Below, in pieces: positions 49,545-58,159 of a stretch of 58,217 nucleotides of DNA; position 1 is the stretch's first letter, and the number at the start of each line of letters is the position of its first letter. The notes under the pieces were generated by a model. The model made no database searches. It was not told the origin of the DNA and worked only from the letters and a program-made list of their open reading frames with translations. Location: positions 204,768-262,984 of the forward strand of contig NZ_SRMF01000005.1 in the NCBI RefSeq assembly GCF_004768465.1, read 5' to 3'. This DNA comes from Natronospirillum operosum. GTDB lineage: Bacteria > Pseudomonadota > Gammaproteobacteria > Pseudomonadales > Natronospirillaceae. The position numbers and the translations under genes were made by a program.

Positions 49545-51059
49545 TCAGGCAAGGGCCTTGGCCTCTATCTTTTGCGCCCACTCTGCGGGGCCGCTGATAT
49601 GGACCGAATCCCCCTGACTGTCGACAGCAACGGTCACTGGCATGTCCTCTACGGTAAACTCGTAGATGGCTTCCATGCCCAGATCTTCGAAGGCCAGACA
49701 GCGTGACGACTTGATCGCCTTCGACACCAGGTAGGCTGCGCCACCCACGGCCATCAGATAGACCGCGCCGTGTTTTCGTATGGCTTCACGGGCCACCGGG
49801 CCACGCTCTGCCTTGCCGATCATACCCAGCAATCCGGTTTCTGCCAGTACAGTGTCGGTGAATTTGTCCATTCGGGTGGCGGTGGTGGGCCCGGCCGGGC
49901 CTACCACTTCTTCCCGCACCGGGTCGACCGGCCCGACGTAATAGATGAAGCGGTTGCGCAGATCCACCGGCAGGGCTTCACCCTTGCCCAGCATGTCTAC
50001 CATCCGCTTGTGGGCGGCATCACGGCCGGTCAGCATTTTGCCCGACAGCAGCAGGGTGTCGCCTGGCTTCCAACTGCGCACGTCTTCCGGGGTCACCGTA
50101 TCAAGGTTGACGCGACGTGCGCCCGGGCCTGCCTCCCAGGTGATGTCCGGCCAGTCTTCCAGTTTTGGCGGGGTCAGTTCTGCGGGTCCGCTGCCGTCGA
50201 GCACAAAGTGCGTGTGACGGGTGGCCGCACAGTTCGGAATAATGGCCACCGGCTTGTTGGCCGCATGGGTCGGATAGTCTCTGACCTTCACATCCAGCAC
50301 CGTGGTCAGGCCGCCCAGGCCCTGGGCGCCAATGCCGAGCTTGTTGACCCGCTCATACAGCTCCAGCCGCAGCTCCTCGGCGCGGTTGCTGGCGCCTCTG
50401 GCCTGCAGATCCTGAATATCGATCGGGTCGAGCAGAGATTCCTTGGCCAGCTGCACGGCTTTTTCTGCCGTGCCGCCGATGCCGATGCCGAGCATGCCGG
50501 GCGGGCACCAGCCAGCGCCCATCTTCGGCACCTGCTCCAGCACCCAGTCTGCCACCGAGTCTGACGGGTTCAACATGGCCAGCTTGGATTTGGCTTCACT
50601 GCCGCCGCCCTTGGCTGCCACATGTACTTCGACGGTGTCACCGGGCACAACGCGGGTATGGATAACAGCCGGGGTGTTGTCGCGGGTGTTTTTGCGCGCG
50701 CCGTCAGGGTCATCCAGAATGGACGCGCGCAGCACGTTGTCCGGGTGCAGGTAGGCGCGCCGTACGCCTTCATTGACCATGTCCTCGACGCCCATGGTGG
50801 CATCGGCCCACTGCACATTCATGCCAATGCTGAGGAAAACGGTAACGATGCCGGTATCCTGGCATATGGGGCGGCGACCCTGCGCGCACATGCGGCTGTT
50901 GATCAGTATCTGGGCCATGGCGTCCTTGGCCGCAGGTGACTCCTCCTTCTCATAAGCCGCATTGACGGCCTGAATGAAATCGACGGGATGGTAATAGGAG
51001 ATGAATTGCAGGGCGTCTGCAACGCTGTCGATGAGGTCAGCCTCGCGGATTGTGGTCAT
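49545..51059 (-). CDS. Class I fumarate hydratase (iron-sulfur)
   Basis: A 504-residue, oxygen-sensitive [4Fe-4S] fumarase that interconverts fumarate and malate in the citric acid cycle. The three cluster cysteines are seen: RPICQDTG (C66), GAGWCPPGM and IPNCAATRHTHF. GPVDPVREEVVGPAGPTTATRMDKFTD near 393 begins the C-terminal beta domain. I use the ATG giving MTTIREADL with AGGAGT upstream. Its start overlaps the exonuclease I gene by 23 bp, so the two may be co-transcribed. Confidence 0.93.
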   Translation of the reverse strand: MTTIREADLIDSVADALQFISYYHPVDFIQAVNAAYEKEESPAAKDAMAQILINSRMCAQGRRPICQDTGIVTVFLSIGMNVQWADATMGVEDMVNEGVRRAYLHPDNVLRASILDDPDGARKNTRDNTPAVIHTRVVPGDTVEVHVAAKGGGSEAKSKLAMLNPSDSVADWVLEQVPKMGAGWCPPGMLGIGIGGTAEKAVQLAKESLLDPIDIQDLQARGASNRAEELRLELYERVNKLGIGAQGLGGLTTVLDVKVRDYPTHAANKPVAIIPNCAATRHTHFVLDGSGPAELTPPKLEDWPDITWEAGPGARRVNLDTVTPEDVRSWKPGDTLLLSGKMLTGRDAAHKRMVDMLGKGEALPVDLRNRFIYYVGPVDPVREEVVGPAGPTTATRMDKFTDTVLAETGLLGMIGKAERGPVAREAIRKHGAVYLMAVGGAAYLVSKAIKSSRCLAFEDLGMEAIYEFTVEDMPVTVAVDSQGDSVHISGPAEWAQKIEAKALA

Positions 51060-52536
51060 TCGGTACTCCTGAGTCGTGATCTGCTGAAATCCGCTCCGTA
51101 GTGTACAACATTTTTTGTTGCTGGCTGAGAAACGCTTCCACTTCATCCAGTACCGGGTTCTGCGGCTGCTCGGCGCGCAACTCCCGGCAGCGTGCAGTCG
51201 CCTGCTCCAGCGTCAGCGCGCAACCGACCTCGGGCCGGGTCAGGGCGGCCCTGAGGTAACGCTGCCAGTCGGCCTGGCGCTCAGGGGGCAGTGGTTGACC
51301 GCTCTCGCGCTCATAGTGGCGGGCGATAAAGCGCCGCCAGACGGTCTGCAGGCGCTGGTCCGAAGGCTCTTCCATCTGTAGCCACTGGCTGGCTGGTGTG
51401 CCATGGAACTGCCGACAGGCGGTCTGGTCCCGGTCTGATATGAACCCCTGATACAGAGCCTGTTCGGCGTCCATGGGCTGTGCTTCGCGCGCCATGGCCT
51501 CCTGCAGTTGGGGCAGCAGCGCTTTCATGTCCGGCAGGCGGGTCGCATGGTATTCCATCCGGGCGCGGTCCAGCCCCAGGCGCGTGGCCACCTCGTCAGT
51601 AAAGAGGCTGATCGGGCCCACCATGGGGCACTTGTTGGCGTGTATCGACTTGATGCCCAGGCGGGGCGTGTCACCCAGTGTCTCCGCCGGGCTGAACAGG
51701 CGGTGGCGGATGTCGGTGGCGCTGAGTCCGGCCAGTTCTGCCGGGTCAGACTGCAGGTCAAAGCAGATGATTTCATTGCGATTGGCGGGGTGAAAGCACA
51801 GGGGGACCAGTACGCTCAGGCAGCCGTGGCTGGCCGGCAGCATGCCTGACACATGCACGAAAGGTTGCTGCTGCAATACCGGCACCTGACTTTTGACAAA
51901 GGCCTTGTCGCGGCATTGCAGGGCCCAGTCGAAAAGCTTGGGCTGGCGCGTGCGTATCAGGCGGGCCAGGGCAATGGTGGCCTCGACATCCGACAACGCA
52001 TCGTGGGCCTTGTCGTGCTGCAGGCCATTGGCCGCACTCAGTGTTTCCAGACGAAAGCTGGGCGCGCCGTCCTCCCGGCTGGGCCAGTTGATGCCCTCAG
52101 GGCGCAGGGCATAGGCCAGCCGGGCCACATCCAATATATCCCAGCGGCTATTGCCGTCGCGCCACTCGCGGTCATACACTGGCAGCAGATTGCGAAAAAA
52201 CAGGAAACGGCAGACTTCATCATCAAAGCGGATGGAGTTGTAGCCGGCACTGCAGGTTCTGGGCTGACTCATTGCACTCAGAATCCGCCGCGCAAACTCC
52301 GGTTCGGGCAAACCTTCCGCCGCGCAGTGTTGAGGGGTGAGACCGGTGATCAGGCAGGCATCGGGACTGGGCACCAGTTCCGGCGTCGGCTGGCATAGCC
52401 AGTTGATCGGATCACCTATCGGGTTCAGGTCCAGATCGGTACGGATGGCCGCAAACTGGGCCGGCCGATCCTGCCGGGGTCGGGCACCGAAGGTTTCGAG
52501 GTCGTACCAGAGGAATGAAGGCGGGTGATTGGCCAT
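51037..52536 (-). CDS. sbcB: Exonuclease I
   Basis: A 499-residue 3'-5' single-strand DNA exonuclease in recombination and mismatch repair. The DEDD core begins SFLWYDLETFGARP with D and E; CSAGYNSIRFDDEVCRFLFFRNL and DILDVARLAYALRPEGINWP follow, then HDALSDVEATIALARL with the H and D of motif III. FDLQSDP and KSIHANKCPM are in the SH3-like part, and the helical C-terminus reaches into the fumarase start. The length agrees with E. coli SbcB. It is divergent from the DUF349 gene. Confidence 0.95.
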   Translation of the reverse strand: MANHPPSFLWYDLETFGARPRQDRPAQFAAIRTDLDLNPIGDPINWLCQPTPELVPSPDACLITGLTPQHCAAEGLPEPEFARRILSAMSQPRTCSAGYNSIRFDDEVCRFLFFRNLLPVYDREWRDGNSRWDILDVARLAYALRPEGINWPSREDGAPSFRLETLSAANGLQHDKAHDALSDVEATIALARLIRTRQPKLFDWALQCRDKAFVKSQVPVLQQQPFVHVSGMLPASHGCLSVLVPLCFHPANRNEIICFDLQSDPAELAGLSATDIRHRLFSPAETLGDTPRLGIKSIHANKCPMVGPISLFTDEVATRLGLDRARMEYHATRLPDMKALLPQLQEAMAREAQPMDAEQALYQGFISDRDQTACRQFHGTPASQWLQMEEPSDQRLQTVWRRFIARHYERESGQPLPPERQADWQRYLRAALTRPEVGCALTLEQATARCRELRAEQPQNPVLDEVEAFLSQQQKMLYTTERISADHDSGVPNDHNPRG

Positions 52537-52618
52537 GCTGAATCCATGATTGCGCGAGAGTCAGGGTAGCAGGCACACTAACCTGTCGGTCCTGCAGTGT
52601 AAATACAGGGGAAATAGT

Positions 52619-55177
52619 GTGCTGGGTAAACTGTTCAAACGTTCCGGGCTGACCCGGGCAGAAGATGTTCAGGCGTTGTCCAGAGAACAGGACAGTGAGA
52701 CGCTAAGGGCCCTGGTGCTGGACGCAGAGGTTGATCCGCCGCTGCGCGTCACAGCACTGCAGCATCTGCAGGATGCCACGGTGGCTGCCGAATGCTGGCA
52801 GGCAACCGAGCTGCCGGCAGCGCTGCGTGGCGCCGCCCTGGAGCTGCTGCGGGCGCGACTTGAGCAGGACATTTCCTTTCTGGACACATTGAGCGACTGG
52901 TCACCGGTGGCACGCTACGGTCTGCTGCATGATGCCTGGTCGGAGGGCTGTGCGGACTGGCTGGCGTGGCAGGACGAACAGACCTGCCTGGAACTGGCGC
53001 AACAGGCGCACCGGCCGCAGGCACGCCATCAGGCGGCCGAACATATTGCTTCCGTCGACGCCCTGCAGGCGCTGCAACGGCAGGCCAAGGGCCATGACAA
53101 GGTCATGTATCGGCTGGCCAAGACCCGGCTGCAGAATTTGCGCGCCGTGGCTGAACAGCAGGCTGCCCGCGACCAGGCTCTGGAACAGGTGCGCCAGGGG
53201 CTGCAGAAACTGGTGCAGACCACCTATGACCCCTTGCTGGAAGGCAAGTTGAATCACCTCTTGCACAAGCTGGACGATATTCAGCCCAGCCCCGAGGAAC
53301 AATCCGCGATCGAGCCGCTGGCGAACCAGGTGCGCCAAAGGCTGGAACAGGTGCGGGCCGAACGTGCGCCAGCACAGCAGGCCAGCGAACCGGAACCGCC
53401 GGCTACTCCGGAAACAGTTGCATCTCCTCCCTCTGTGGAGGCAACTGCAGACCCGGAAGCGGGTGAACCTGCTGCTCAGGAGGAACCGGCCGTCACCCCA
53501 GACCAGACCACTGCAGCGCCCGGTAACGCAGACGAAGATACCTCGACAGAGGACCCGGCCCGGGCCGAAGAGCGCCGTCATGTCGGTGCCGTGCGCAGCC
53601 TGCTGCGGCGGGGGCGGGGCGCCGTGCGCGGCGGCCATTTGCGTCAGGCACGGGGTATCTGGCGCAGCATCGAGGAGCACCTGAACGCACTGTCTGACGG
53701 CCACGCCGGGTTGCGCGAAGAAACCGTCGTCTTTCATGCCGAGCTGCAGAAACTGGCCGACTGGCAGTCGTTTGCGGTCGAACCCAAGATGGAACAGCTG
53801 ATTGCGCATATGCGGCAGTTGTGTGAGCGCCACATGCACCCGCAGGACAAGGCGGACGCGGTGCAGGCACTGCAGAAAGAGTGGCGTCAGTTGTCGCGCG
53901 GCAGCGGCGGGCAGCATCAGGACCTATGGGATCAGTTCCATGACCTGGCCGAGCAGGCCTATGCGCCCTGCAAGGAGTATTTCGCCGAGCAGGCCGAGTT
54001 GCAGGTGGTGAATGCCAGCAAGCGGCGGGAACTGATTGACCAGTTGCACCAGTATTATGAAACCAATGACTGGCATAACCCCGACTGGACCGAAGTGGAA
54101 AAGGTGCTGCGCCTGGCGGCACGGGATTGGCGCCATTTCAGCCCGGTCAAACCGAAGGATCATCGGGCCACCGAGAAAGACTACAGCGCCATCGTGCAGC
54201 GCATTCGGGACCAGTTGAACAAGGAATACGATCGCAACCGGCAGGAACGCCAGCGCATCATAGAGGCGGCAAAGGCGTTGCGCGAGGAAGACAATATCCG
54301 CACGGCAACAGAGCAGCTCAAGGTGCTGCAGCAGGAGTGGAAGCAGAGCGGACGTACTCACCGCAAGGATGATCAGCGCCTGTGGCATGACTTTCGGGCC
54401 GTCTGTGATGACCTGTTTGCGCGCCGGGATGAACAGACGCAGGCGTTCAAGGCCGAGCTGGAGCACAACCTGAGCACAGCGCTGGCAGTGATCGAGCGTA
54501 TTGAGCAGGCTGCAGACACCACGGACACTGCCGCCCTGAAAGCGGCACTGGCGGAACTGCCATCCTGGGAGGCCGAATTCGAGGCCTGCGGTGTACTGCC
54601 CAAGGCCCGGGTGGAAGAGACCCGGCAACGCTTCAGGGAGGCTGTTCGCACCCTGCGTTCAGCCCGAGATCAGCAGCGCCATGCCCGTGAGCGTCAAACC
54701 TGGGAGGCGTTGTTCGAACGCCTCCATGAGCTGGCCCGACTTGAATCTGCCATGCACGAAGGCCGTTTTGACGCGGATCAGAAAGCCGCCGTGGCGCAAG
54801 CCTGGGCTGATACCGCGAACCTGCCGTCTGTAGTCAGCCAGTTGAGCCAACGCCTGCAATCGGCCCTGCAGGCTTTCGAACAACAACAGGCGCCGCAACA
54901 CACAGAAGCAGACCTGTCGGCACACCAACGCAGCATAGTGCTGCTGGAAGTGCTGGCTGATATAGAGTCTCCGCAGGCGGACCGTTCTCTGCGCATGGAA
55001 GTGCAGGTGCAGAGACTGGCTGACAACATGGGCCAGAAACCGGATCGGCAGGATATGGAGCAGGCTCTGGTGGCATGGGCTGGTCGGCCTGCCTTGCTGG
55101 CTGAGACCGAATATGAGCCCCTGCATGAACGTGCGAAAGTGGCTTGCCTGCGTTATTTTTCCAAGGTAGATCAATAA
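52619..55177 (+). CDS. DUF349 repeat protein
   Basis: A long coiled protein of 852 residues when started at GTG 52619 (MLGKLFKRSG), with AGGGGA 6 nt upstream. After a helical N-terminal part (1-230), a Pro/Ala/Glu-rich disordered linker (about 250-335) leads to three DUF349 repeats: KADAVQALQKEWRQL, then WTEVEKVLRLAARDWRHF and ATEQLKVLQQEWKQSG, each ending in a W-centred helix. These repeats are common but of unknown role, probably protein or nucleic acid contacts. It is followed by the initiator tRNA. Confidence 0.88.
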   Translation: MLGKLFKRSGLTRAEDVQALSREQDSETLRALVLDAEVDPPLRVTALQHLQDATVAAECWQATELPAALRGAALELLRARLEQDISFLDTLSDWSPVARYGLLHDAWSEGCADWLAWQDEQTCLELAQQAHRPQARHQAAEHIASVDALQALQRQAKGHDKVMYRLAKTRLQNLRAVAEQQAARDQALEQVRQGLQKLVQTTYDPLLEGKLNHLLHKLDDIQPSPEEQSAIEPLANQVRQRLEQVRAERAPAQQASEPEPPATPETVASPPSVEATADPEAGEPAAQEEPAVTPDQTTAAPGNADEDTSTEDPARAEERRHVGAVRSLLRRGRGAVRGGHLRQARGIWRSIEEHLNALSDGHAGLREETVVFHAELQKLADWQSFAVEPKMEQLIAHMRQLCERHMHPQDKADAVQALQKEWRQLSRGSGGQHQDLWDQFHDLAEQAYAPCKEYFAEQAELQVVNASKRRELIDQLHQYYETNDWHNPDWTEVEKVLRLAARDWRHFSPVKPKDHRATEKDYSAIVQRIRDQLNKEYDRNRQERQRIIEAAKALREEDNIRTATEQLKVLQQEWKQSGRTHRKDDQRLWHDFRAVCDDLFARRDEQTQAFKAELEHNLSTALAVIERIEQAADTTDTAALKAALAELPSWEAEFEACGVLPKARVEETRQRFREAVRTLRSARDQQRHARERQTWEALFERLHELARLESAMHEGRFDADQKAAVAQAWADTANLPSVVSQLSQRLQSALQAFEQQQAPQHTEADLSAHQRSIVLLEVLADIESPQADRSLRMEVQVQRLADNMGQKPDRQDMEQALVAWAGRPALLAETEYEPLHERAKVACLRYFSKVDQ

Positions 55178-55181
55178 GTTA

Positions 55182-55210
55182 TTGACAGAGCATGGGGTGC
55201 TGGATAGAAT
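55182..55210 (+). promoter_or_regulatory. Strong promoter of the initiator tRNA gene
   Basis: TTGACA (55182-55187), 17-bp spacer and TAGAAT (55205-55210), followed by a GC-rich discriminator (GCGCGCC) as in stringently controlled stable-RNA promoters. The start would lie near 55217, just before the tRNA. Confidence 0.85.
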
Positions 55211-55224
55211 GCGCGCCAAGTTGA

Positions 55225-55301
<77 letters not shown>

Positions 55302-55310
55302 AATTTCGAG

Positions 55311-55343
55311 AGGCAGATCAGGTAAGACTGATCTGCCTTTTTT
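55311..55343 (+). terminator. Rho-independent terminator of the tRNA gene
   Basis: AGGCAGATCAG, loop GTAAGA, CTGATCTGCCT: perfect 11-bp stem followed by a T run to 55343. Confidence 0.95.
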
Positions 55344-55350
55344 GTTGGGC

Positions 55351-55454
55351 GAGAAAGCGGGCCTGGAAGCTCGTCGGGCTCAGCTTTCCATCGGCGCAGC
55401 CGCTGAAGGTCGTAGCCGGAGCGCCGGCCGGATCAAATCCTGCCCCCGCTACCA
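55351..55454 (+). pseudogene. Decayed second copy of the initiator tRNA
   Basis: Three blocks of the tRNA are present in order: AGCTCGTCGGGCTCA (55368-55382), GAAGGTCGTAG (55405-55415), and the 26-bp 3' end (55433-55458, including CCA), identical to 55280-55305. Extra GC-rich sequence replaces the anticodon region (22 nt instead of 6) and the T-stem start (17 nt instead of 2). The anticodon is destroyed, so it cannot act as tRNA. It retains a terminator downstream. Confidence 0.8.
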
Positions 55455-55463
55455 AATTAAAAG

Positions 55464-55495
55464 AACCCGGTTGGTTAATTCCAACCGGGTTTTTT
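55464..55495. terminator. Bidirectional terminator between the tRNA remnant and fic
   Basis: AACCCGGTTGG, loop TTAATT, CCAACCGGGTT with T run on the plus side and A run (AAAAGAA) that gives U-rich RNA on the minus side. It would end both the tRNA remnant and the leftward Fic gene. Confidence 0.9.
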
Positions 55496-55509
55496 CATGT
55501 GTGGCTGGT

Positions 55510-57033
55510 TTAGTGTGTCTTACCCATTGATCCGGCAATGAGCCTGGTAAAGGGCTCGATGTTCTGGTGGACGCTGGCTTGCTCGAGTGCAGCCATGTAG
55601 GCACTGCGCTGCTCCAGAGTGATGACGGTCCAAGGGTGTCCGCCAGATGCCAGCATGGCATTCATCAAAAACCGGCCTATACGTCCGTTCCCGTCCATAA
55701 ATGGGTGTATGTAAACAAAGATGAAATGGCCAAGAACTGCACGAACGCGTGCTTCCTCTTCTTCGGCAAGCAACTCGAAAAAGCTGGGCATCGCATCCCT
55801 GAGGGCTGCTGCGTTGGGCGGGGTATGCATGGAGTGGCGAATATAAACGGGTTGGTTTCGATACCCTGCCAGTTCGCCTGGCTGCATGATACCGGCCGTC
55901 ACACTGGGAGCGAACAACTCGCGATACCAGGTGTTCAGGTCAGTTTCGGCAACTCGGCCGGCGTTGCCGCCGGATAATATTCTGCGAATACTCTTCTTCA
56001 CCTCTTCATGTGCGAGCCAATAACCGCGTGCTGCCAGTGCATTGTAGTGTTCTGCATCACCTTGATTTGTACCCGGGTTCCAGTCGCCGGTGCGCACACG
56101 ATCAATGAGATCGGGGCTGACGCGATACCCTTCAATTGAAAGCGAGTGGTAGGCATCAGTCACGTAGATGTCTGCAACCTGTTTGAGATAGGCCTCAGGT
56201 TCAAGGGGGTGTGCGGGCGGCGGTGGAAAATGTTCGATCACCACAGGGCGCATTGCATTCCACATTAAACGGATGCGATTGACACAGGGTGATTGTTCTC
56301 GCCCTGAAAACAAGACCGGGCTTGAGGCTGTGAAAGGGTCAGCCTCCGAAACGTTATAGCCTGCAGATTTCATCGTCCCTGCTATTTGGTCTGCGATTGT
56401 GCCTTTGCCAATATTCCGAAATGCGCCCGCCAGACGACCTGCAACCTTGCTATGCCCCCCGGACAGGAGTTTGCGCAGTATGTCGGAGGCGTCAGAAACC
56501 ATGGAAAGCGCAGCGCGCATCTCGATAGGATTTGACACAAATTGCGCCTCGGAACAAGCGATCAGTGAGGCCGACAGGGTCATGATTCGCAGTCCGCCCA
56601 TGATCTCCATGTCCTGTTTGTCCGGTAGTTCAAGACGCACATCAAATATCGATGTGTTGTGAAGCAGGGGCGTTGGCTTGTTTCCGCCTTTCGGTGATCG
56701 GACAAGGAGTTGTGTCGGTACACCTCGGGATTCAGTATGAATATTGATCGACTGCTCCGGGCTTAAACACCACTGATCTCCAAAACGCTCTTCAAGATAG
56801 TCCGCGCTGAAACTCCAGAAAGAGGCATACCACGCAGTGCTTTCGCCTTCGGGTTCGTCTGGCCGTGCCGAGATATACCAGCCCTTCATGACTTCCTTGA
56901 TAAACCCGTTGCGCAGCAAGCGTTCCCGGTGTGTTCGTGTCAGGTGTCTGGCGCGGATGGCAACCCGGTTCTGATCTTGAAGCGCTTTCAGGGCTGCCAG
57001 AGAGTCTGCGAGCTTGTCTGAGGGTGTTGCCAT
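55510..57033 (-). CDS. Fic protein with AbiEi-like N-terminal domain
   Basis: A 507-residue fusion. The N-terminal half starts with a winged helix (RARHLTRTHRERLLRNGFIKEVMKGWYISARP, about 28-58) and continues as in AbiEi-type antitoxins (LSPEQSINIHTESRGVPTQLLVRSP; LRIMTLSASLIACSEAQF). The C-terminal Fic domain has the full motif HPFMDGNGRIGR starting near H443, so AMP- or NMP-transfer activity is possible. SLSIEG before it (near 292-297) fits the inhibitory SxxxE(G/N) helix of class II Fic proteins. The gene is monocistronic, with four iterons upstream. The target protein is unknown; a role in phage defence or toxin control is inferred. Confidence 0.85.
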   Translation of the reverse strand: MATPSDKLADSLAALKALQDQNRVAIRARHLTRTHRERLLRNGFIKEVMKGWYISARPDEPEGESTAWYASFWSFSADYLEERFGDQWCLSPEQSINIHTESRGVPTQLLVRSPKGGNKPTPLLHNTSIFDVRLELPDKQDMEIMGGLRIMTLSASLIACSEAQFVSNPIEMRAALSMVSDASDILRKLLSGGHSKVAGRLAGAFRNIGKGTIADQIAGTMKSAGYNVSEADPFTASSPVLFSGREQSPCVNRIRLMWNAMRPVVIEHFPPPPAHPLEPEAYLKQVADIYVTDAYHSLSIEGYRVSPDLIDRVRTGDWNPGTNQGDAEHYNALAARGYWLAHEEVKKSIRRILSGGNAGRVAETDLNTWYRELFAPSVTAGIMQPGELAGYRNQPVYIRHSMHTPPNAAALRDAMPSFFELLAEEEEARVRAVLGHFIFVYIHPFMDGNGRIGRFLMNAMLASGGHPWTVITLEQRSAYMAALEQASVHQNIEPFTRLIAGSMGKTH

Positions 57034-57044
57034 CCTGTGACCTT

Positions 57045-57126
57045 TATAGGCTATTGTGCAGTCTGTTATTTAGGTTATTTTGTTTTCTCATTTTTAGGTT
57101 ATTACGTCAAATTGTTTTTAGGTTAT
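57045..57126. promoter_or_regulatory. Four 24-bp-spaced iterons upstream of fic
   Basis: TTTAGGTTAT occurs at 57069, 57093 and 57117, and TATAGGCTAT (two mismatches) at 57045, each exactly 24 bp apart. They cover the promoter and leader of fic, the first beginning 12 bp before its start codon. The winged-helix N-terminus of the Fic protein is a natural candidate to bind them. Confidence 0.75.
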
Positions 57127-57165
57127 GGTGTTGTCGATGGGTAGATAACGACTGCGAACCAACCC

Positions 57166-57196
57166 TTGACTTAAACCAATGTTTAACTTCTATGGT
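57166..57196 (+). promoter_or_regulatory. Promoter of nat with long spacer and dyad (MerR type)
   Basis: TTGACT (57166-57171) and TATGGT (57191-57196) are 19 bp apart, longer than normal. The spacer holds TTAAAC-CAAT-GTTTAA, an inverted repeat centred in it. This is the layout of promoters activated by MerR-family regulators. The regulator is not in the window. Confidence 0.55.
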
Positions 57197-57241
57197 GATT
57201 CCGTCATCAACTGCTTCATCTGAACATAACAGGAGAACATC

Positions 57242-58105
57242 ATGTCCAAGAACATGGGGTCAGACAGCCGTTCGGTTCCGCATGCGCCCGATATAGAAGC
57301 CTACTTCAGCCGTATCGGCTATTCAGGTCCGCGCAGGGCCATACTGGACACGCTGCAGGAACTGCAATTCAGGCATCTGTGCACCATACCGTTTGAAAAT
57401 CTCTCGCCCTTTCTCGGCCACCCCGTCAGGCTCGACATGCCGGCGCTGGAAGCAAAGATTCTGCACAGCCGGCGCGGAGGCTATTGTTTCGAGCAGAACA
57501 TGCTGGTCCTGCAGGTGTTGCAAGCACTGGGTTTCAGTGTCCGCGGTCTGGCCGCGCGTGTTCTTTGGGGCCAGCCGGAAGGTACACTGACGCCGCGTAC
57601 CCATATGCTGCTGTGTGTCGAACTCGATGGCAAAAGCTGGCTGGTTGATGTCGGGTTCGGAGGGCAGACCCATACCGCGCCCCTGTTGCTGGAGCCGGGC
57701 CTCGTCCAGACAACCCCGCACGAGCGGTACCGAGTGCTGCACCATGGCGGATATTTCCATCTGCAGGCTGAAGTTCTCGGCCAATGGCGTTCGCTCTACT
57801 GTTTTGATCTGTCTGACCAGCACGACGTGGACTATGAGCTGGCGAATTATTACGTCGCCACAAAACCGGATTCGCATTTCGTAACCGGGCTGGTCGCCGC
57901 GCGTGCCCGGCCCGGCGGGCGCTGCGCACTGTCAGGCAACAGGTTGACCAGGCATTACCTCGACCGGCCAAGCGAAGAGCGCGTGCTGGAAACCCCGGAT
58001 GAACTCATGGATACGCTCGAAACCGTGTTCGATATCGCAATCCCTGATCGGGCTGAACTGAAGGCAGTGATCGCCCGCAAGGGCATTATTCCGGGCTTCC
58101 GCTGA
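57242..58105 (+). CDS. nat: Arylamine N-acetyltransferase
   Basis: A 287-residue enzyme transferring acetyl from acetyl-CoA to arylamines or hydrazines. The catalytic triad is visible: C82 in RRGGYCFEQN, H121 in TPRTHMLL and D136 in WLVDVGFGG. The N-terminal helical part IPFENLSPFLGHPVRLD and the rest of the cysteine-protease-like fold are standard. AGGAG lies 6 nt before the ATG. It stands alone behind a MerR-type promoter, divergent from fic. Confidence 0.93.
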   Translation: MSKNMGSDSRSVPHAPDIEAYFSRIGYSGPRRAILDTLQELQFRHLCTIPFENLSPFLGHPVRLDMPALEAKILHSRRGGYCFEQNMLVLQVLQALGFSVRGLAARVLWGQPEGTLTPRTHMLLCVELDGKSWLVDVGFGGQTHTAPLLLEPGLVQTTPHERYRVLHHGGYFHLQAEVLGQWRSLYCFDLSDQHDVDYELANYYVATKPDSHFVTGLVAARARPGGRCALSGNRLTRHYLDRPSEERVLETPDELMDTLETVFDIAIPDRAELKAVIARKGIIPGFR

Positions 58106-58111
58106 CCCGCG

Positions 58112-58129
58112 CAGCCCGCAAGCGGGTTG
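58112..58129 (+). terminator. Hairpin after nat
   Basis: CAGCCCGC and GCGGGTTG form an 8-bp stem (one G-T) 7 bp after the nat stop. No clear T run follows, so termination strength is uncertain. Confidence 0.5.
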
Positions 58130-58159
58130 GGTGATCGTTGTGTCAACACCAACTTAGAT

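Noticed and set aside
55351-55454. Second functional initiator tRNA
   Set aside because: The anticodon loop and the T-stem are broken by extra sequence, so no cloverleaf can form.
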